Part shown: positions 9,290 to 16,874 of the stretch, in pieces
Layout: every line of letters starts with the position of its first letter
How positions within the stretch are numbered: the stretch's first letter is position 1
Translations under genes and position numbers: made by a program
The notes under the pieces: generated by a model
What the model was told of the DNA's origin: nothing
The model's database searches: none
Seen by the model: the letters and a program-made list of their open reading frames with translations, nothing else
Origin: Planctomycetota bacterium
Lineage (GTDB): Bacteria; Planctomycetota; MHYJ01; WSZJ01; JACPWG01
Length of the DNA: 23,720 bases
Assembly (NCBI GenBank): GCA_016220045.1
Contig: JACRIP010000064.1
Location: 1-23,720 of the forward strand
Reading direction: 5' to 3'

Positions 9290-10555
9290 TTATCCCTGAG
9301 AGGCGCGGGCGAGCACGCGTTCGATGCCGGGGCGGAAAACGTCGGGGTGGGTCAGGAGTCCGGCCACCAGCCAGGACTCCTCCTCGATGCCGTAGAGGAA
9401 GCCGGGGTGGAGATGCACGTCGTCCTGCTCGAGGAGGGCGAGCGCCCATTCCTCGTCGGAGCGGGAGTCGGGGAGGCGGAGCAGGGCGTACCAGCCGGCC
9501 TCGGCGGGAGGGGCGCAGGAATCGGGGATATACCGTATCGCGCACGCTGCGGTCAGCGCGGCGCGATTGGCGGCGACGCGGGCGCGGAGCTGCTCCTGGA
9601 TCGGGCCGCGCAGCGCGAGCAGGCGGGGCAGGGCGGCGGCGACCGGCGTATTCACGGAGAGATAGGTGTCCGCGATCATCTCCAGCCGCGCCCGCGCCGC
9701 GGCGCGGAGGGCCGGGTCGCCCGCGAGGACGATCCACCCGAGTTTGAGCTGGGGCAGCCCGCAAACCTTGGACAGGCCATTGAGCAGGAAGAGGAGCCCG
9801 CGGTCGGCCGCGAGCAGCGTCGCGGTCGCGCCGTCGACCGAGCCGGCGTTCACCGGAGGCGAGCCGGCGGGCGGCAGGGGCGGCGTGGGGAGCGCGGCGG
9901 GGTAATCGGCGAAGACCTCGTCCACGACCAGGCCGAGACCGTGCGTGGCCGAGAGTTCGAGCAGGAGTCGGGCTTCGGCGGGCGTGAGGCAGGAGCCGGT
10001 GGGATTGTTCGGGCTGACGGCCACGAGGACGCGAGCGGGCGCCGCGGCGGAGGCGGGGACGGAGGCGTCGAGCGGCGCCGCGACGGCGGCGCGCAACGCG
10101 GCGGCGTCGATGCGCCAGGAGGGGGCGCGGAGCGGGTAGTGGTCGACGACGAGGCCTTCGAGCGCGGCCAGGGAATCGAAGAGCGGGTAGCTCGGCTGCG
10201 GCACGAGCACGCGGTCGCCCGGCGCGGCGAGCAGCTTGAAGAGCCAGGAATAGGCTTCGCTCGTGCTGGCGGCGAGCACGACCTGCTCGGGGTCAACGGC
10301 GAGTCCGCGCGCGCGGTAGTAGTCGGCGACCGCGACGCGCGCGGCGAGGGGGCCGCGCGGCGCGGGCTCGTAGCGGAGCGCGGCCGGGTCGGCGAGCGCG
10401 GCGAGGATCTCGCGTTCGGGGTAGGCGAAGCCGGCGCGGGTCGGGTTGGACTCGGTGAGGTCGAGCACGGGCGTGCCGGCGCGGCGCTTGGCGGCGAGCA
10501 GGCGCGCGAGCGGATTCGGGGTGAAGTCGGAGGGGGTGCGGGGGGAGAAACGCAT
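9290..10555 (-). CDS. PLP-dependent class I/II aminotransferase
   Basis: A 421-residue fold-type I aminotransferase. Seen are the N-terminal DLTESNPTRAGF substrate segment, VSPNNPTGS with the PLP-contacting Asn, VVDEVFADY with the PLP-ring Asp and Tyr, and LLNGLSKVCGLPQLKLGW with the Schiff-base lysine in SK. The sequence resembles the alanine/aspartate aminotransferase-like group of unknown substrate. The preferred start is ATG 10555; an in-frame GTG at 10585 is an alternative. Neither has a good Shine-Dalgarno. The promoter at 10626-10654 would give a leader of about 64 nt. The 3' end faces the pilin-like gene, 36 nt away, with no clear terminator between them. Confidence 0.9.
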   Translation of the reverse strand: MRFSPRTPSDFTPNPLARLLAAKRRAGTPVLDLTESNPTRAGFAYPEREILAALADPAALRYEPAPRGPLAARVAVADYYRARGLAVDPEQVVLAASTSEAYSWLFKLLAAPGDRVLVPQPSYPLFDSLAALEGLVVDHYPLRAPSWRIDAAALRAAVAAPLDASVPASAAAPARVLVAVSPNNPTGSCLTPAEARLLLELSATHGLGLVVDEVFADYPAALPTPPLPPAGSPPVNAGSVDGATATLLAADRGLLFLLNGLSKVCGLPQLKLGWIVLAGDPALRAAARARLEMIADTYLSVNTPVAAALPRLLALRGPIQEQLRARVAANRAALTAACAIRYIPDSCAPPAEAGWYALLRLPDSRSDEEWALALLEQDDVHLHPGFLYGIEEESWLVAGLLTHPDVFRPGIERVLARASQG

Positions 10556-10625
10556 GGGGGGCGCGCTTGCGAAGTAACTGGCCACCGAACACGCGGAACA
10601 CGCCGAAGGGCGGAGCGGTGGGCGG

Positions 10626-10654
10626 ATTCTACGGGACGGCAGAAGGAATGCCAA
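10626..10654 (-). promoter_or_regulatory. Promoter of aminotransferase gene
   Basis: On the minus strand, TTGGCA (10654-10649), a 17-nt spacer and TAGAAT (10631-10626). The -10 box is the same as in front of the LOG-family gene. Expected start is about 10619. Its -35 element is only 13 nt from that of the divergent lipase-maturation-factor gene. Confidence 0.6.
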
Positions 10655-10667
10655 CGGAAAGGCGGGG

Positions 10668-10696
10668 TTGCTACGGACGACGCGCCATGCTACCTT
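10668..10696 (+). promoter_or_regulatory. Promoter of DCC-lipase maturation factor gene
   Basis: TTGCTA (10668-10673), a 17-nt spacer and TACCTT (10691-10696). The -10 box is a moderate match, but the spacing is exact and it lies 7 nt before the ATG at 10704, which predicts a leaderless transcript. There is no Shine-Dalgarno in front of that ATG. Confidence 0.5.
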
Positions 10697-10703
10697 TTTC
10701 CCC

Positions 10704-12584
10704 ATGAGCCCGCCTGAACGACCGGTCCTCCTCTACGACGGCCTCTGCGGCTTCTGCCGCCGCCGGGTCGCGCGCTGGCGCGCCCGGACCGGGGATCGTA
10801 TCGACTATTCACCCTATCAAGAGGCGGCGCACCGGGCGCCGGGAGTGCCGCCCGAGCGGCTCGCCGCATCCGTGCATCTGATCGACTCGGACGGCTCGGT
10901 CACGACCGGGGCGGAGGCCTCCTTCCGGGTACTGGCCCATGCCCCCGGGTCATTCCCCTATCTGGCGGCATACCGGCGCGTGCCCGGGTTCGCGCGCGCG
11001 GCCGAGGCGGTGTACGGCTGGATCGCGCGCCACCGGCTGGCGATCACGACGCTGGAGCGGGGGTTCTGCGGCGCCGCGGAGGTGCCGCCCGCCACGACGC
11101 TCACCCGCTGGCTCTTCTTTCGCCTGCTGGCGGTGGTCTACCTGTCGGCCTTCCTGTCCCTCGGCGTCCAGGTCACCGGCCTGGTCGGGGATCGGGGCAT
11201 TTTGCCGGCGCGCGAGCTGCTCGCCCAGGTCGAGCGGTGGCGGCCGGAGGAAGCCCGCCACCTGCTCCCGACGGTCTGCTGGTGGATCGGCGCCGGCGAC
11301 GCCGAATTGCGGCTGCTGTGCTCGACCGGGGCGCTGCTCGCGAGCCTGCTGCTGGTGGGCATGGCGCCGATTCCCGTGCTCCTGTTGCTGTGGATCTGCT
11401 ACCTGTCGTTGACGACGGTCGGCAATATCTTCCTGGTCTTCCAATGGGACGCGCTGCTCCTGGAGACCGGCCTCGTGGCTCTCCTGTACGCGCCCTACGC
11501 CGGGCTCGATCGCCCCGGGCGCACGCCGCCGCCGTCGTTCGCCGCCACGCTGCTCCTGCGCTGGCTGCTCTTCCGCCTCATGTTCGCGTCGGGCATGGTC
11601 AAGCTGACGAGCGGCGACCCCACCTGGGCGTTCGACAACCTCACCGCCCTGACCTGCCACTACCAGACCCAGCCGCTGCCGACCTGGACCAGTTGGTACG
11701 CGCATCACCTGTCCCCCGGATTCCACCGCTTCTCGGCCATGGCGATGTTCGTGATCGAGATCGGCTTTCCGTTCGGGATCTTCGGCCCGCGGCGGCTGCG
11801 CCTCGTCGCCTGCGCCGGGCTCGTCTTTCTCCAGCTCCTGATCCTGGCGAGCGGCAATTACGGCTTCTTCAACCTGCTTGCGCTCACGCTCTGCGTGCCG
11901 CTCCTGGACGACGGGGTGCTCACCGCCTGGCTGCCGCGGCGCCTGCGCGAACGACTGGCCGGGCTTGGGCGGGAGGCGGTCGCGCGCGGGGCCTGGTGGC
12001 GGGCGGCCCCGCTCGTGCCGGTCGCCCTGCTGTCCGCCGCGCTATCGGGCTTGTGCCTGAGACAGCAATTCCCGGACAAGGGGCAGGCCGAATGGACGCC
12101 GCCCGCCGTGCTGCGCCCGCTCGTCGGGCTCCTGGAGTGGGCGCGTCCCTACCGCTCGCTCAACGAGTACGGACTCTTCCGGACCATGACTACGCGGCGT
12201 CCGGAGCTTTCCATCGAAGGCAGCCACGATCAGCTTGACTGGCGGCCCTACACGTTCCGCTACAAGCCGGGGGACGTGAAGCGCGCGCCGGCCTTCGTAC
12301 CGCTCTACCTGCCGCGCCTGGACTGGCAGATGTGGTTTGCGGCGCTCGGCGGCGCGCGGCAGGCGGGGTGGCTGCGGGCCCTGGCGGGGCGGCTCTTCGA
12401 GCGTTCGCCCGAGGTGCTCGCGCTGCTTGAAGCGGATCCGTTCCCCGAGGGCCCGCCACGTTTCCTGCGCATCGACGTGTACGACTATCGCTTCACGACG
12501 CCGGAGGAACGGAAGGAGACGGGAGCGTGGTGGCGGCGGGACTGGGCCGAATCGTACTGCCCGGTGATGCAACGGCGGCGGTAG
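10704..12584 (+). CDS. DCC-family thiol-disulfide oxidoreductase fused to lipase maturation factor
   Basis: A 626-residue two-domain protein. Residues 1-125 are a DCC/DUF393 domain with the defining YDGLCGFC motif (11-18), a CxxC-type thiol-disulfide site. Residues from about 140 on are a lipase maturation factor (LMF1-like) membrane protein: multiple helices with LGVQVTGLVGDRGILPA, NIFLVFQWDALLLETG, FRLMFASGMVKLTSGDPTW and LTCHYQTQPLPTWTSWYAHH. A C-terminal domain ends in the typical DWQMWFAAL and RIDVYDYRFT segments. LMF proteins assist folding of secreted lipases; the DCC domain could supply redox activity for disulfides in clients (inference). ATG 10704 is the only start consistent with the DCC N terminus. 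It stands alone on its strand up to the Tsr3-like gene. Confidence 0.92.
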   Translation: MSPPERPVLLYDGLCGFCRRRVARWRARTGDRIDYSPYQEAAHRAPGVPPERLAASVHLIDSDGSVTTGAEASFRVLAHAPGSFPYLAAYRRVPGFARAAEAVYGWIARHRLAITTLERGFCGAAEVPPATTLTRWLFFRLLAVVYLSAFLSLGVQVTGLVGDRGILPARELLAQVERWRPEEARHLLPTVCWWIGAGDAELRLLCSTGALLASLLLVGMAPIPVLLLLWICYLSLTTVGNIFLVFQWDALLLETGLVALLYAPYAGLDRPGRTPPPSFAATLLLRWLLFRLMFASGMVKLTSGDPTWAFDNLTALTCHYQTQPLPTWTSWYAHHLSPGFHRFSAMAMFVIEIGFPFGIFGPRRLRLVACAGLVFLQLLILASGNYGFFNLLALTLCVPLLDDGVLTAWLPRRLRERLAGLGREAVARGAWWRAAPLVPVALLSAALSGLCLRQQFPDKGQAEWTPPAVLRPLVGLLEWARPYRSLNEYGLFRTMTTRRPELSIEGSHDQLDWRPYTFRYKPGDVKRAPAFVPLYLPRLDWQMWFAALGGARQAGWLRALAGRLFERSPEVLALLEADPFPEGPPRFLRIDVYDYRFTTPEERKETGAWWRRDWAESYCPVMQRRR

Positions 12585-12644
12585 CGCGGGGAGGTGAGGG
12601 GGCGGGGGGCAGGCGAAATGCTGGATTGTCGCTCGTGCCGGCAC

Positions 12645-12650
12645 TATCAT
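12645..12650 (+). promoter_or_regulatory. Probable -10 element before the leader ORF
   Basis: TATCAT lies exactly 7 nt before the ATG at 12658. The -35 region is weak (TGGATT near 12622 at 17-nt spacing). The arrangement is the same as the leaderless promoters seen before the LOG-family and lipase-maturation-factor genes. Confidence 0.4.
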
Positions 12651-12657
12651 GCGGCCC

Positions 12658-12738
12658 ATGAGCCGACGGTTTCAGGAGAGCGGGGGCGGGGACGCGCGGC
12701 ACGGCTACCCCGGCGGGTTCCGCCGGGGAGGCCGCTGA
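12658..12738 (+). CDS. Possible 26-codon leader peptide before Tsr3-like gene
   Basis: A small reading frame encoding an Arg/Gly-rich 26-residue peptide that begins MSRRFQESGGG. It starts at the predicted transcription start for the TATCAT box, and its TGA (12736-12738) overlaps the ATG of the Tsr3-like gene in a TGATG junction. This geometry would couple translation of the two. The peptide has no recognisable domain, and the region could equally be a plain 5' untranslated stretch. Confidence 0.35.
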   Translation: MSRRFQESGGGDARHGYPGGFRRGGR

Positions 12739-13244
12739 TGCCTGGCGCGGGGCCGAAGCTTTGCTTCGAGATCTGGGTGGACGCGCGCGAGCAGCCGCAG
12801 AAGTGCACGGTCGCGCCGCTGCGGGGCCGGCCGGACGTGATCCTGCACCGCTACCACGTGGAGGAGCCGATCCGGCTGGAGGCGCGCTGGCTGCTGCATC
12901 CGGACGGCGTACCGCTCGATCGGTTCGCGCGCTCGGCGGAGGCCGTGGCGTGCACGCGCCTGGGGGTGATCGACACGACCTGGCGGCGGGTCGAGGGCGT
13001 GCTGCGGCGGATCGTGGCCCCGGCGCCGCCCGCGCGGCTGGCGATTCCGCCGGGCTTCGTCACGGCCTACCCGCGGCGCAGCAAGATCGTGGAGGACCCG
13101 GAGGCGGGATTGGCGTCGGTCGAAGCGATCTTTCTGGCGGCGGCGCTGCTCGGGCATTACGATGAGACGCTGCTCGAGCACTATCATTGGCGGGCGGAGT
13201 TCCTGGCGCGCAATCGGGAGCGGCTCGCGGCGATCGGAGGTTGA
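12738..13244 (+). CDS. Tsr3/DUF367-like (aminocarboxypropyl transferase family) protein
   Basis: A 168-residue protein resembling Tsr3/DUF367, the SAM-dependent enzymes that add a 3-amino-3-carboxypropyl group to a pseudouridine derivative of small-subunit rRNA in eukaryotes and archaea. Matching segments are the QKCT near residues 20-23 (family DPKKCT), LGVIDTTW (family IVDTSW or VIDCSW), the SVEAIFLAAALLGHYDETLL helix (family SIEAL..) and HWRAEFLARNRERL (family WGHTFIELNKELL). Some residues typical of the family's GNPxxYG loop are altered here (TAYPRRSKI). The start is secure: GGGGAGG at 12725-12731 with 6-nt spacing. Bacterial function is unknown; rRNA or tRNA modification is the family-based guess. 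Confidence 0.75.
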   Translation: MPGAGPKLCFEIWVDAREQPQKCTVAPLRGRPDVILHRYHVEEPIRLEARWLLHPDGVPLDRFARSAEAVACTRLGVIDTTWRRVEGVLRRIVAPAPPARLAIPPGFVTAYPRRSKIVEDPEAGLASVEAIFLAAALLGHYDETLLEHYHWRAEFLARNRERLAAIGG

Positions 13245-13271
13245 GGGAGGCGCGGGGCGGCGGGATCACGG

Positions 13272-13288
13272 AACCACAGAGACACAGG
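13272..13288. repeat. Fragment of CACAGAG-type dispersed repeat
   Basis: AACCACAGAGACACAGG matches the outer end of the left arm at 6057 with a few bases missing. It is the third member of this repeat family in the window. Confidence 0.65.
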
Positions 13289-13310
13289 GCGGCGGCGCCG
13301 CAGCCAAATC

Positions 13311-13345
13311 GTCGATTGCCGAATGTCGATTGTCGATTGTCGATT
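13311..13345. repeat. Five-unit heptamer repeat, consensus GTCGATT
   Basis: Units at 13311, 13318 (diverged, GCCGAAT), 13325, 13332 and 13339 run head to tail without a gap. The tract is markedly AT-richer than its surroundings. It resembles short dispersed repeats often seen between genes in large environmental genomes. Confidence 0.8.
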
Positions 13346-13488
13346 CCGCAGGGAACCCCTGGGAGCGCGGGCGGGGAATGTGCATCACGACTGAACGCAT
13401 CGCCGCGTGTGGCCCATGAGGTTCGGGTTTCCGGTGCACCGCGCCCGCCCGCTACTCTGCACCGAGCCACGGTCCGGCCCCGCCGGGC

Positions 13489-15033
13489 TCACGTGCCTAA
13501 GGAGTCGCCGACCGGCCCCGCCGAGCCACGTTCGCCGTCCTGGGCCGATTGGCACCAGCCTTCGATGCGCCCGAGGGCCTCGTGCGCGGCGACGCGGACC
13601 GCCTCCTTCGGGTCGGAGAGTACCTTGGCAAGATCGCCTCCGGCGGCGCGCGCGTCAGCCCCGAACCTACCCAGCGCGGAGGCTGCAGCGCTGCGGATCC
13701 ACGGGTACTTGTCCCGCAACGCGCGTGCGAGATGCGGGATCGCGGCGGCCGCCCCGCTGCCGATGTTCCCCAGCGCCTCTGCCGCGCGCACGCGAATGAG
13801 CTGGTCGGGATCCTTCAACTGCCCGATGAGCGTCGGCGCAGCCGCCGCCGCCCCCGGACCGATCGCGCCGAGGGCCTCCAGCATGCGGTAGCGGTCGCCG
13901 CCCTCCGCCCGCTTAATCGCCCTGATGAGCTCCGGCACGGCCCCCACGGCCTCGGCTCCGATTCCGCGGAGCCCTTCCGCGGCGTAGGCGCGAACCCAGT
14001 GCTTCGGATGCCTGAGCCCGCGGATCAACGCGGGAATGGCCGCGCGCGCCCCAGGCCCGATCTCGCCCAGCGCGCTGCCCGCGCCGATGGCGGCTTCAAA
14101 GTCCTCGCACTCAAACGCCCTGGTCAGGGCCGCCACAACGGCCTGGTCCCCGGGGGAGATCCGGGCAAGGGCTTCCGCCGCCGACAGACTCACGAAGCCC
14201 CTTCGGTCGCCGAGGAGAGCGATCAGTGTCGGTACCGCTGCGCGTGCAGGCGGACCGATCCTGCCGAGCGCGCCGGCCGCATCCCTGCGAGTCCACTGGC
14301 TGTCGTCCCGCAAGAAACGCATCAACACGGGGACCGCGGCCTCTGCGGCCGAACCGATCCCGCTCAGGGCTTCCAAGGTGAGACCCCACAGCGGGCCGCG
14401 CGGGACCTGCGTGATGAGTTCCAGCAGCGCGGGGAGGGCCGGAGCCGCCGCCGGTCCGAGCGCCACGAGTCCCTTCAAGGAACCCCTACGCACGCTCTCG
14501 GCGGGATCCCTGATGGCGTCCAGTAGCGCGGGTAGAGCCTCCCTTGCCGCCTCTCCCATCTTCTTCAGCGCCAACACGGCGTCATCCTGAACCTTGATGC
14601 GCTCGGATCGCAGTGCTTCCAGAACCGTCGAAAGTGTCGGCGCCGGCGGCTCGGCCCTCCCTGCAGCCTCGCGAGCACGCACGCGTATCGTATCAATGGC
14701 TTCTGCGCGGGATTTCACGGTCTGCAGGAACGCCGTGAGTCCAAGCATGTCGAAGACCACCTTCACCTTCGGGTGTAGACCGTAGGTCACCATCGGGCGG
14801 CCTTGACCCTCCAGGTTGTCGGCCAGGTTGACGAAGTAGCCCAGGCCAGTCTCGTTGATGTACTTCACCTCTGTCAAGTCGAAGACCAGATGAAGTGCGC
14901 CGCTGTCCTGGAGTCGATTCATGTTTTCTTGAAAGGCCTCGACCGTTGCGGCGTCGAGCGCGCCGAACAGGCGTACTATGGCCGCGTGCGGCACATCGGG
15001 TATCTCCTCGACGTCAACGATCAGGTCGACCAT
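13489..15033 (-). CDS. STAS domain-HEAT repeat fusion protein
   Basis: A 514-residue protein with two parts. Residues 1-108 are a STAS (anti-sigma-factor antagonist) domain: the VFDLTEVKYINETGLGYFV segment (50-68) is the phospho-acceptor loop, with Thr62 where SpoIIAA-type proteins carry Ser. From about 133 onward are roughly ten HEAT/PBS-lyase-like repeats with the recurring pattern AxALGxIGxxAxxAxPxL and VR. A STAS module usually partners a switch kinase and an anti-sigma factor, while HEAT repeats bind proteins, so this may be a scaffolded regulator of a sigma or phosphatase pathway (inference). Start ATG 15033 with GGAG close upstream. It is somewhat less GC-rich than flanking genes, and no kinase/anti-sigma partner lies next to it. 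Confidence 0.9.
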   Translation of the reverse strand: MVDLIVDVEEIPDVPHAAIVRLFGALDAATVEAFQENMNRLQDSGALHLVFDLTEVKYINETGLGYFVNLADNLEGQGRPMVTYGLHPKVKVVFDMLGLTAFLQTVKSRAEAIDTIRVRAREAAGRAEPPAPTLSTVLEALRSERIKVQDDAVLALKKMGEAAREALPALLDAIRDPAESVRRGSLKGLVALGPAAAPALPALLELITQVPRGPLWGLTLEALSGIGSAAEAAVPVLMRFLRDDSQWTRRDAAGALGRIGPPARAAVPTLIALLGDRRGFVSLSAAEALARISPGDQAVVAALTRAFECEDFEAAIGAGSALGEIGPGARAAIPALIRGLRHPKHWVRAYAAEGLRGIGAEAVGAVPELIRAIKRAEGGDRYRMLEALGAIGPGAAAAAPTLIGQLKDPDQLIRVRAAEALGNIGSGAAAAIPHLARALRDKYPWIRSAAASALGRFGADARAAGGDLAKVLSDPKEAVRVAAHEALGRIEGWCQSAQDGERGSAGPVGDSLGT

Positions 15034-15156
15034 TGTCTCCGCCCTCCGGGGTCACGGACGAAAGAGGGAGAGCCCGACACGAAGGTGGGGGCGGGCCATC
15101 ACCTGACGATTCGATGCGGATGCAGATTGACCACGACTGACCCCTCGCCCTCGCCC

Positions 15157-15882
15157 CTACGCCCCGGCGCCCGGGCGCGCGGAGGACGGAGCGCCGCGGA
15201 AGGGCTTCCAGACGCCGTCCACGTCGAGCTTCTCGCAGGGGCGGAAGTTGGCCTTGTAGACCATCGTCGTCGAGCCGGCCACGTGGAACCCCAGGTGCAA
15301 CCAGGCGGCGCCGGCGGCGCGCGCGTGCTCGATCTGCCACAGAACGCTGTACGTGCCGAGGGAGCGCGCGGACAGGTCGGGGTCGAAGAAGGTGTAGACC
15401 GCGGAGTGCGCGGCCCCAAGCCGGTCGAGAATGGCGAGCGCGACCAGGCGGCCGCCGAGGCGGTAGGCGACTTCGACCGTCGGCACCGGCGAGTCGGCGA
15501 AGATCTCCGCGTAGTCGGCGAGGTCGATGGACGGGTTGTTCAGGCGTTCCCCGCCGTGCCGGTTGTGCAGCTTGACCCGTTCCGCGTCGGCCACGGGCTC
15601 GCCGACCGTCACCTCGAGGTCGGCGTTCGCGCGGCGGATGCGCCGCTGGGTGCGGGAAGGGAGAAAGCCGGCGATGGGGATGCGGAGCGGCCGGCACTCG
15701 GAGCAGCCGGCGCAGCGCGGCCGGTAGACGTACCGGCCCATACGGCGATACCCCTGATCGAGGAGGGCAAGGTATTCGCCTGGGGTCATGCCGAGCACGA
15801 CCAGGAGGTGGCGCCGCCAGTCGCGACCGGGCAGGTACGGGCAGCGCCCGCCCGGCACGAGGCCATCGAAGTGCACGAGCAT
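15157..15882 (-). CDS. bpt: Aspartate/glutamate leucyltransferase (N-end rule)
   Basis: A 241-residue protein of the Bpt/ATE aminoacyl-tRNA-protein transferase family, which attaches leucine (or arginine) to N-terminal acidic residues to mark proteins for ClpS/ClpAP-type degradation. The conserved CPYLP (14-18), the CxxCxxC cluster (Cys57, Cys60, Cys63) with YRPRC before it, PLRIPIAGF, PSRTQRRIRRAN and the C-terminal LHLGFHVAGSTTMVYKANFRP core all fit. The usual RH of the middle segment reads NRHGGERL here. Last gene of the minus-strand operon, 18 nt after the small 68-codon gene; no strong Shine-Dalgarno was found. Whether it transfers Leu or Arg cannot be read directly. Confidence 0.88.
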   Translation of the reverse strand: MLVHFDGLVPGGRCPYLPGRDWRRHLLVVLGMTPGEYLALLDQGYRRMGRYVYRPRCAGCSECRPLRIPIAGFLPSRTQRRIRRANADLEVTVGEPVADAERVKLHNRHGGERLNNPSIDLADYAEIFADSPVPTVEVAYRLGGRLVALAILDRLGAAHSAVYTFFDPDLSARSLGTYSVLWQIEHARAAGAAWLHLGFHVAGSTTMVYKANFRPCEKLDVDGVWKPFRGAPSSARPGAGA

Positions 15883-15900
15883 GGGGAGAGGGGGAACGCC

Positions 15901-16107
15901 CTACCAGAGGAAGCGGCGGCGACGGTGACGGCATCCGGGCCGGCCGAGGAACGGCACGCGCCGGCCCCAGCCGCCGCCCCAGGGCGTCCGCCAGGGGTTC
16001 CGGCCGGGGAGGAGCATGCGCCAGAAGAGCCAGCGACTGCGCCCGAGCACGAGGGCGGCGAAGAACAGCAGGAGGGCGGCGACTTCGCAGCAGCACGGGC
16101 CTCTCAT
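15901..16107 (-). CDS. Small Arg/Gly-rich protein with N-terminal membrane segment
   Basis: A 68-residue peptide not recognised. One hydrophobic segment (VAALLLFFAALVLG, about 9-22) is followed by a basic, Trp/Gly/Arg-rich tail with PGRNPWRTPWGGGWGRR and a run of arginines near the end. Its ATG (16107-16105) overlaps the TGA of the upstream gene in an ATGA junction, and bpt starts 18 nt after it, which argues for a real gene in the operon. It may be a single-pass membrane peptide or a lipoprotein-like product (CCC at 5-7). Function unknown. Confidence 0.5.
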   Translation of the reverse strand: MRGPCCCEVAALLLFFAALVLGRSRWLFWRMLLPGRNPWRTPWGGGWGRRVPFLGRPGCRHRRRRFLW

Positions 16108-16871
16108 CGGGGGGCTCCCGGAGCGGGGAGGGCGAGCGCGTCGAGGCGCACCGCGACGGCGCCGACGATGCCATAGAACGCGAGGTAGAGGCGCTTGAGA
16201 CGATCCACGTCCACGCGCAGGTCCTTGCGGACGATCTCCTCGACCTCCTCGAGCACGGCGGCATCCACTCCGAAGGCCTCCGCCAGGGCCCGCAGCGTCG
16301 GCCGCGCTGCTTGCGGCACCGGGCGCCCGAGCAGGTGCAGAATGGCCCGGAAGGCGGCCAGATCGCCGGCGAAGGCCTCGGCCAGCGCCTCCGCGAGCGC
16401 GCGCGGATCGTCACCGGCGCGGATGAAGTTCTCGCGCAGGGCCAGGACGTCGCCGCGCATCTCGCGCTCGCTCTGCAGGCGCAGGTGCGCGGCGTCGATC
16501 GCGAGGGCCCCGACCGGATCCGGCCCGGCGACCGTGCGGTGGCAGAGCTGCAGGTTCAAGAGCTCCACCGGGAATGCATCCCGGCCGTTCGTGACGAATT
16601 CGGGGGTCAGCACCAGCGGGGCGGCCACCATGCGGCGGCCGTGGACCGGCCCGAGCGCGGCGAGCTGCTCGAGGATCTCGGGCGTGACCGCTTCGAACAT
16701 GAGTAGGGTATTAACCTCGGACGCACCCGGGGCGTAGTCCGGCGTCAGCGCGACGCCCGAGACGGTGATCGAGAGCAGGCCGGAGGGGAAGCGGCGCTCC
16801 AGCTCCGCGACGAACGGGCGGAGGCGCTGGGCGACGTCGGGCGGAAGCGGCGAGAGGTCGGCGTTCAGCAC
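16104..16871 (-). CDS. Nucleotidyltransferase-like protein with degenerate active site
   Basis: A 255-residue protein. The N-terminal part resembles the pol-beta-type nucleotidyltransferase fold: LLSITVSGVALTPDYAPGASEVNTLLMF occupies the place of the usual GS...SDxDLL motif, but the Ser after Gly is Val and the metal-binding Asps read as Glu and Asn. The second half (HRTVAGPDPVGALAIDAAHLRLQSE and a long helical region) matches a family found in various Deltaproteobacteria and Planctomycetota (recall). It is unlikely to transfer nucleotides by the canonical mechanism. The start is GTG 16871 with GAGGT upstream at 6-nt spacing. It lies 3 nt after the methyltransferase stop and is coupled to the small gene by overlap. 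Confidence 0.65.
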   Translation of the reverse strand: MLNADLSPLPPDVAQRLRPFVAELERRFPSGLLSITVSGVALTPDYAPGASEVNTLLMFEAVTPEILEQLAALGPVHGRRMVAAPLVLTPEFVTNGRDAFPVELLNLQLCHRTVAGPDPVGALAIDAAHLRLQSEREMRGDVLALRENFIRAGDDPRALAEALAEAFAGDLAAFRAILHLLGRPVPQAARPTLRALAEAFGVDAAVLEEVEEIVRKDLRVDVDRLKRLYLAFYGIVGAVAVRLDALALPAPGAPR

Positions 16872-16874
16872 GAA

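Larger units (their letters stand above)
13245..13488. other. Convergent intergenic region with short repeats
   Basis: The spacer between the Tsr3-like and STAS-HEAT genes, which converge here. It holds a decayed copy of the CACAGAG repeat (13272-13288) and a heptamer array (13311-13345). No further gene was recognised; a clean terminator was not found. Confidence 0.65.

Noticed and set aside
9347..10717. 456-codon plus-strand frame opposite the aminotransferase
   Set aside because: Gly/Glu/Arg-rich shadow; the minus strand has the full PLP-binding set.
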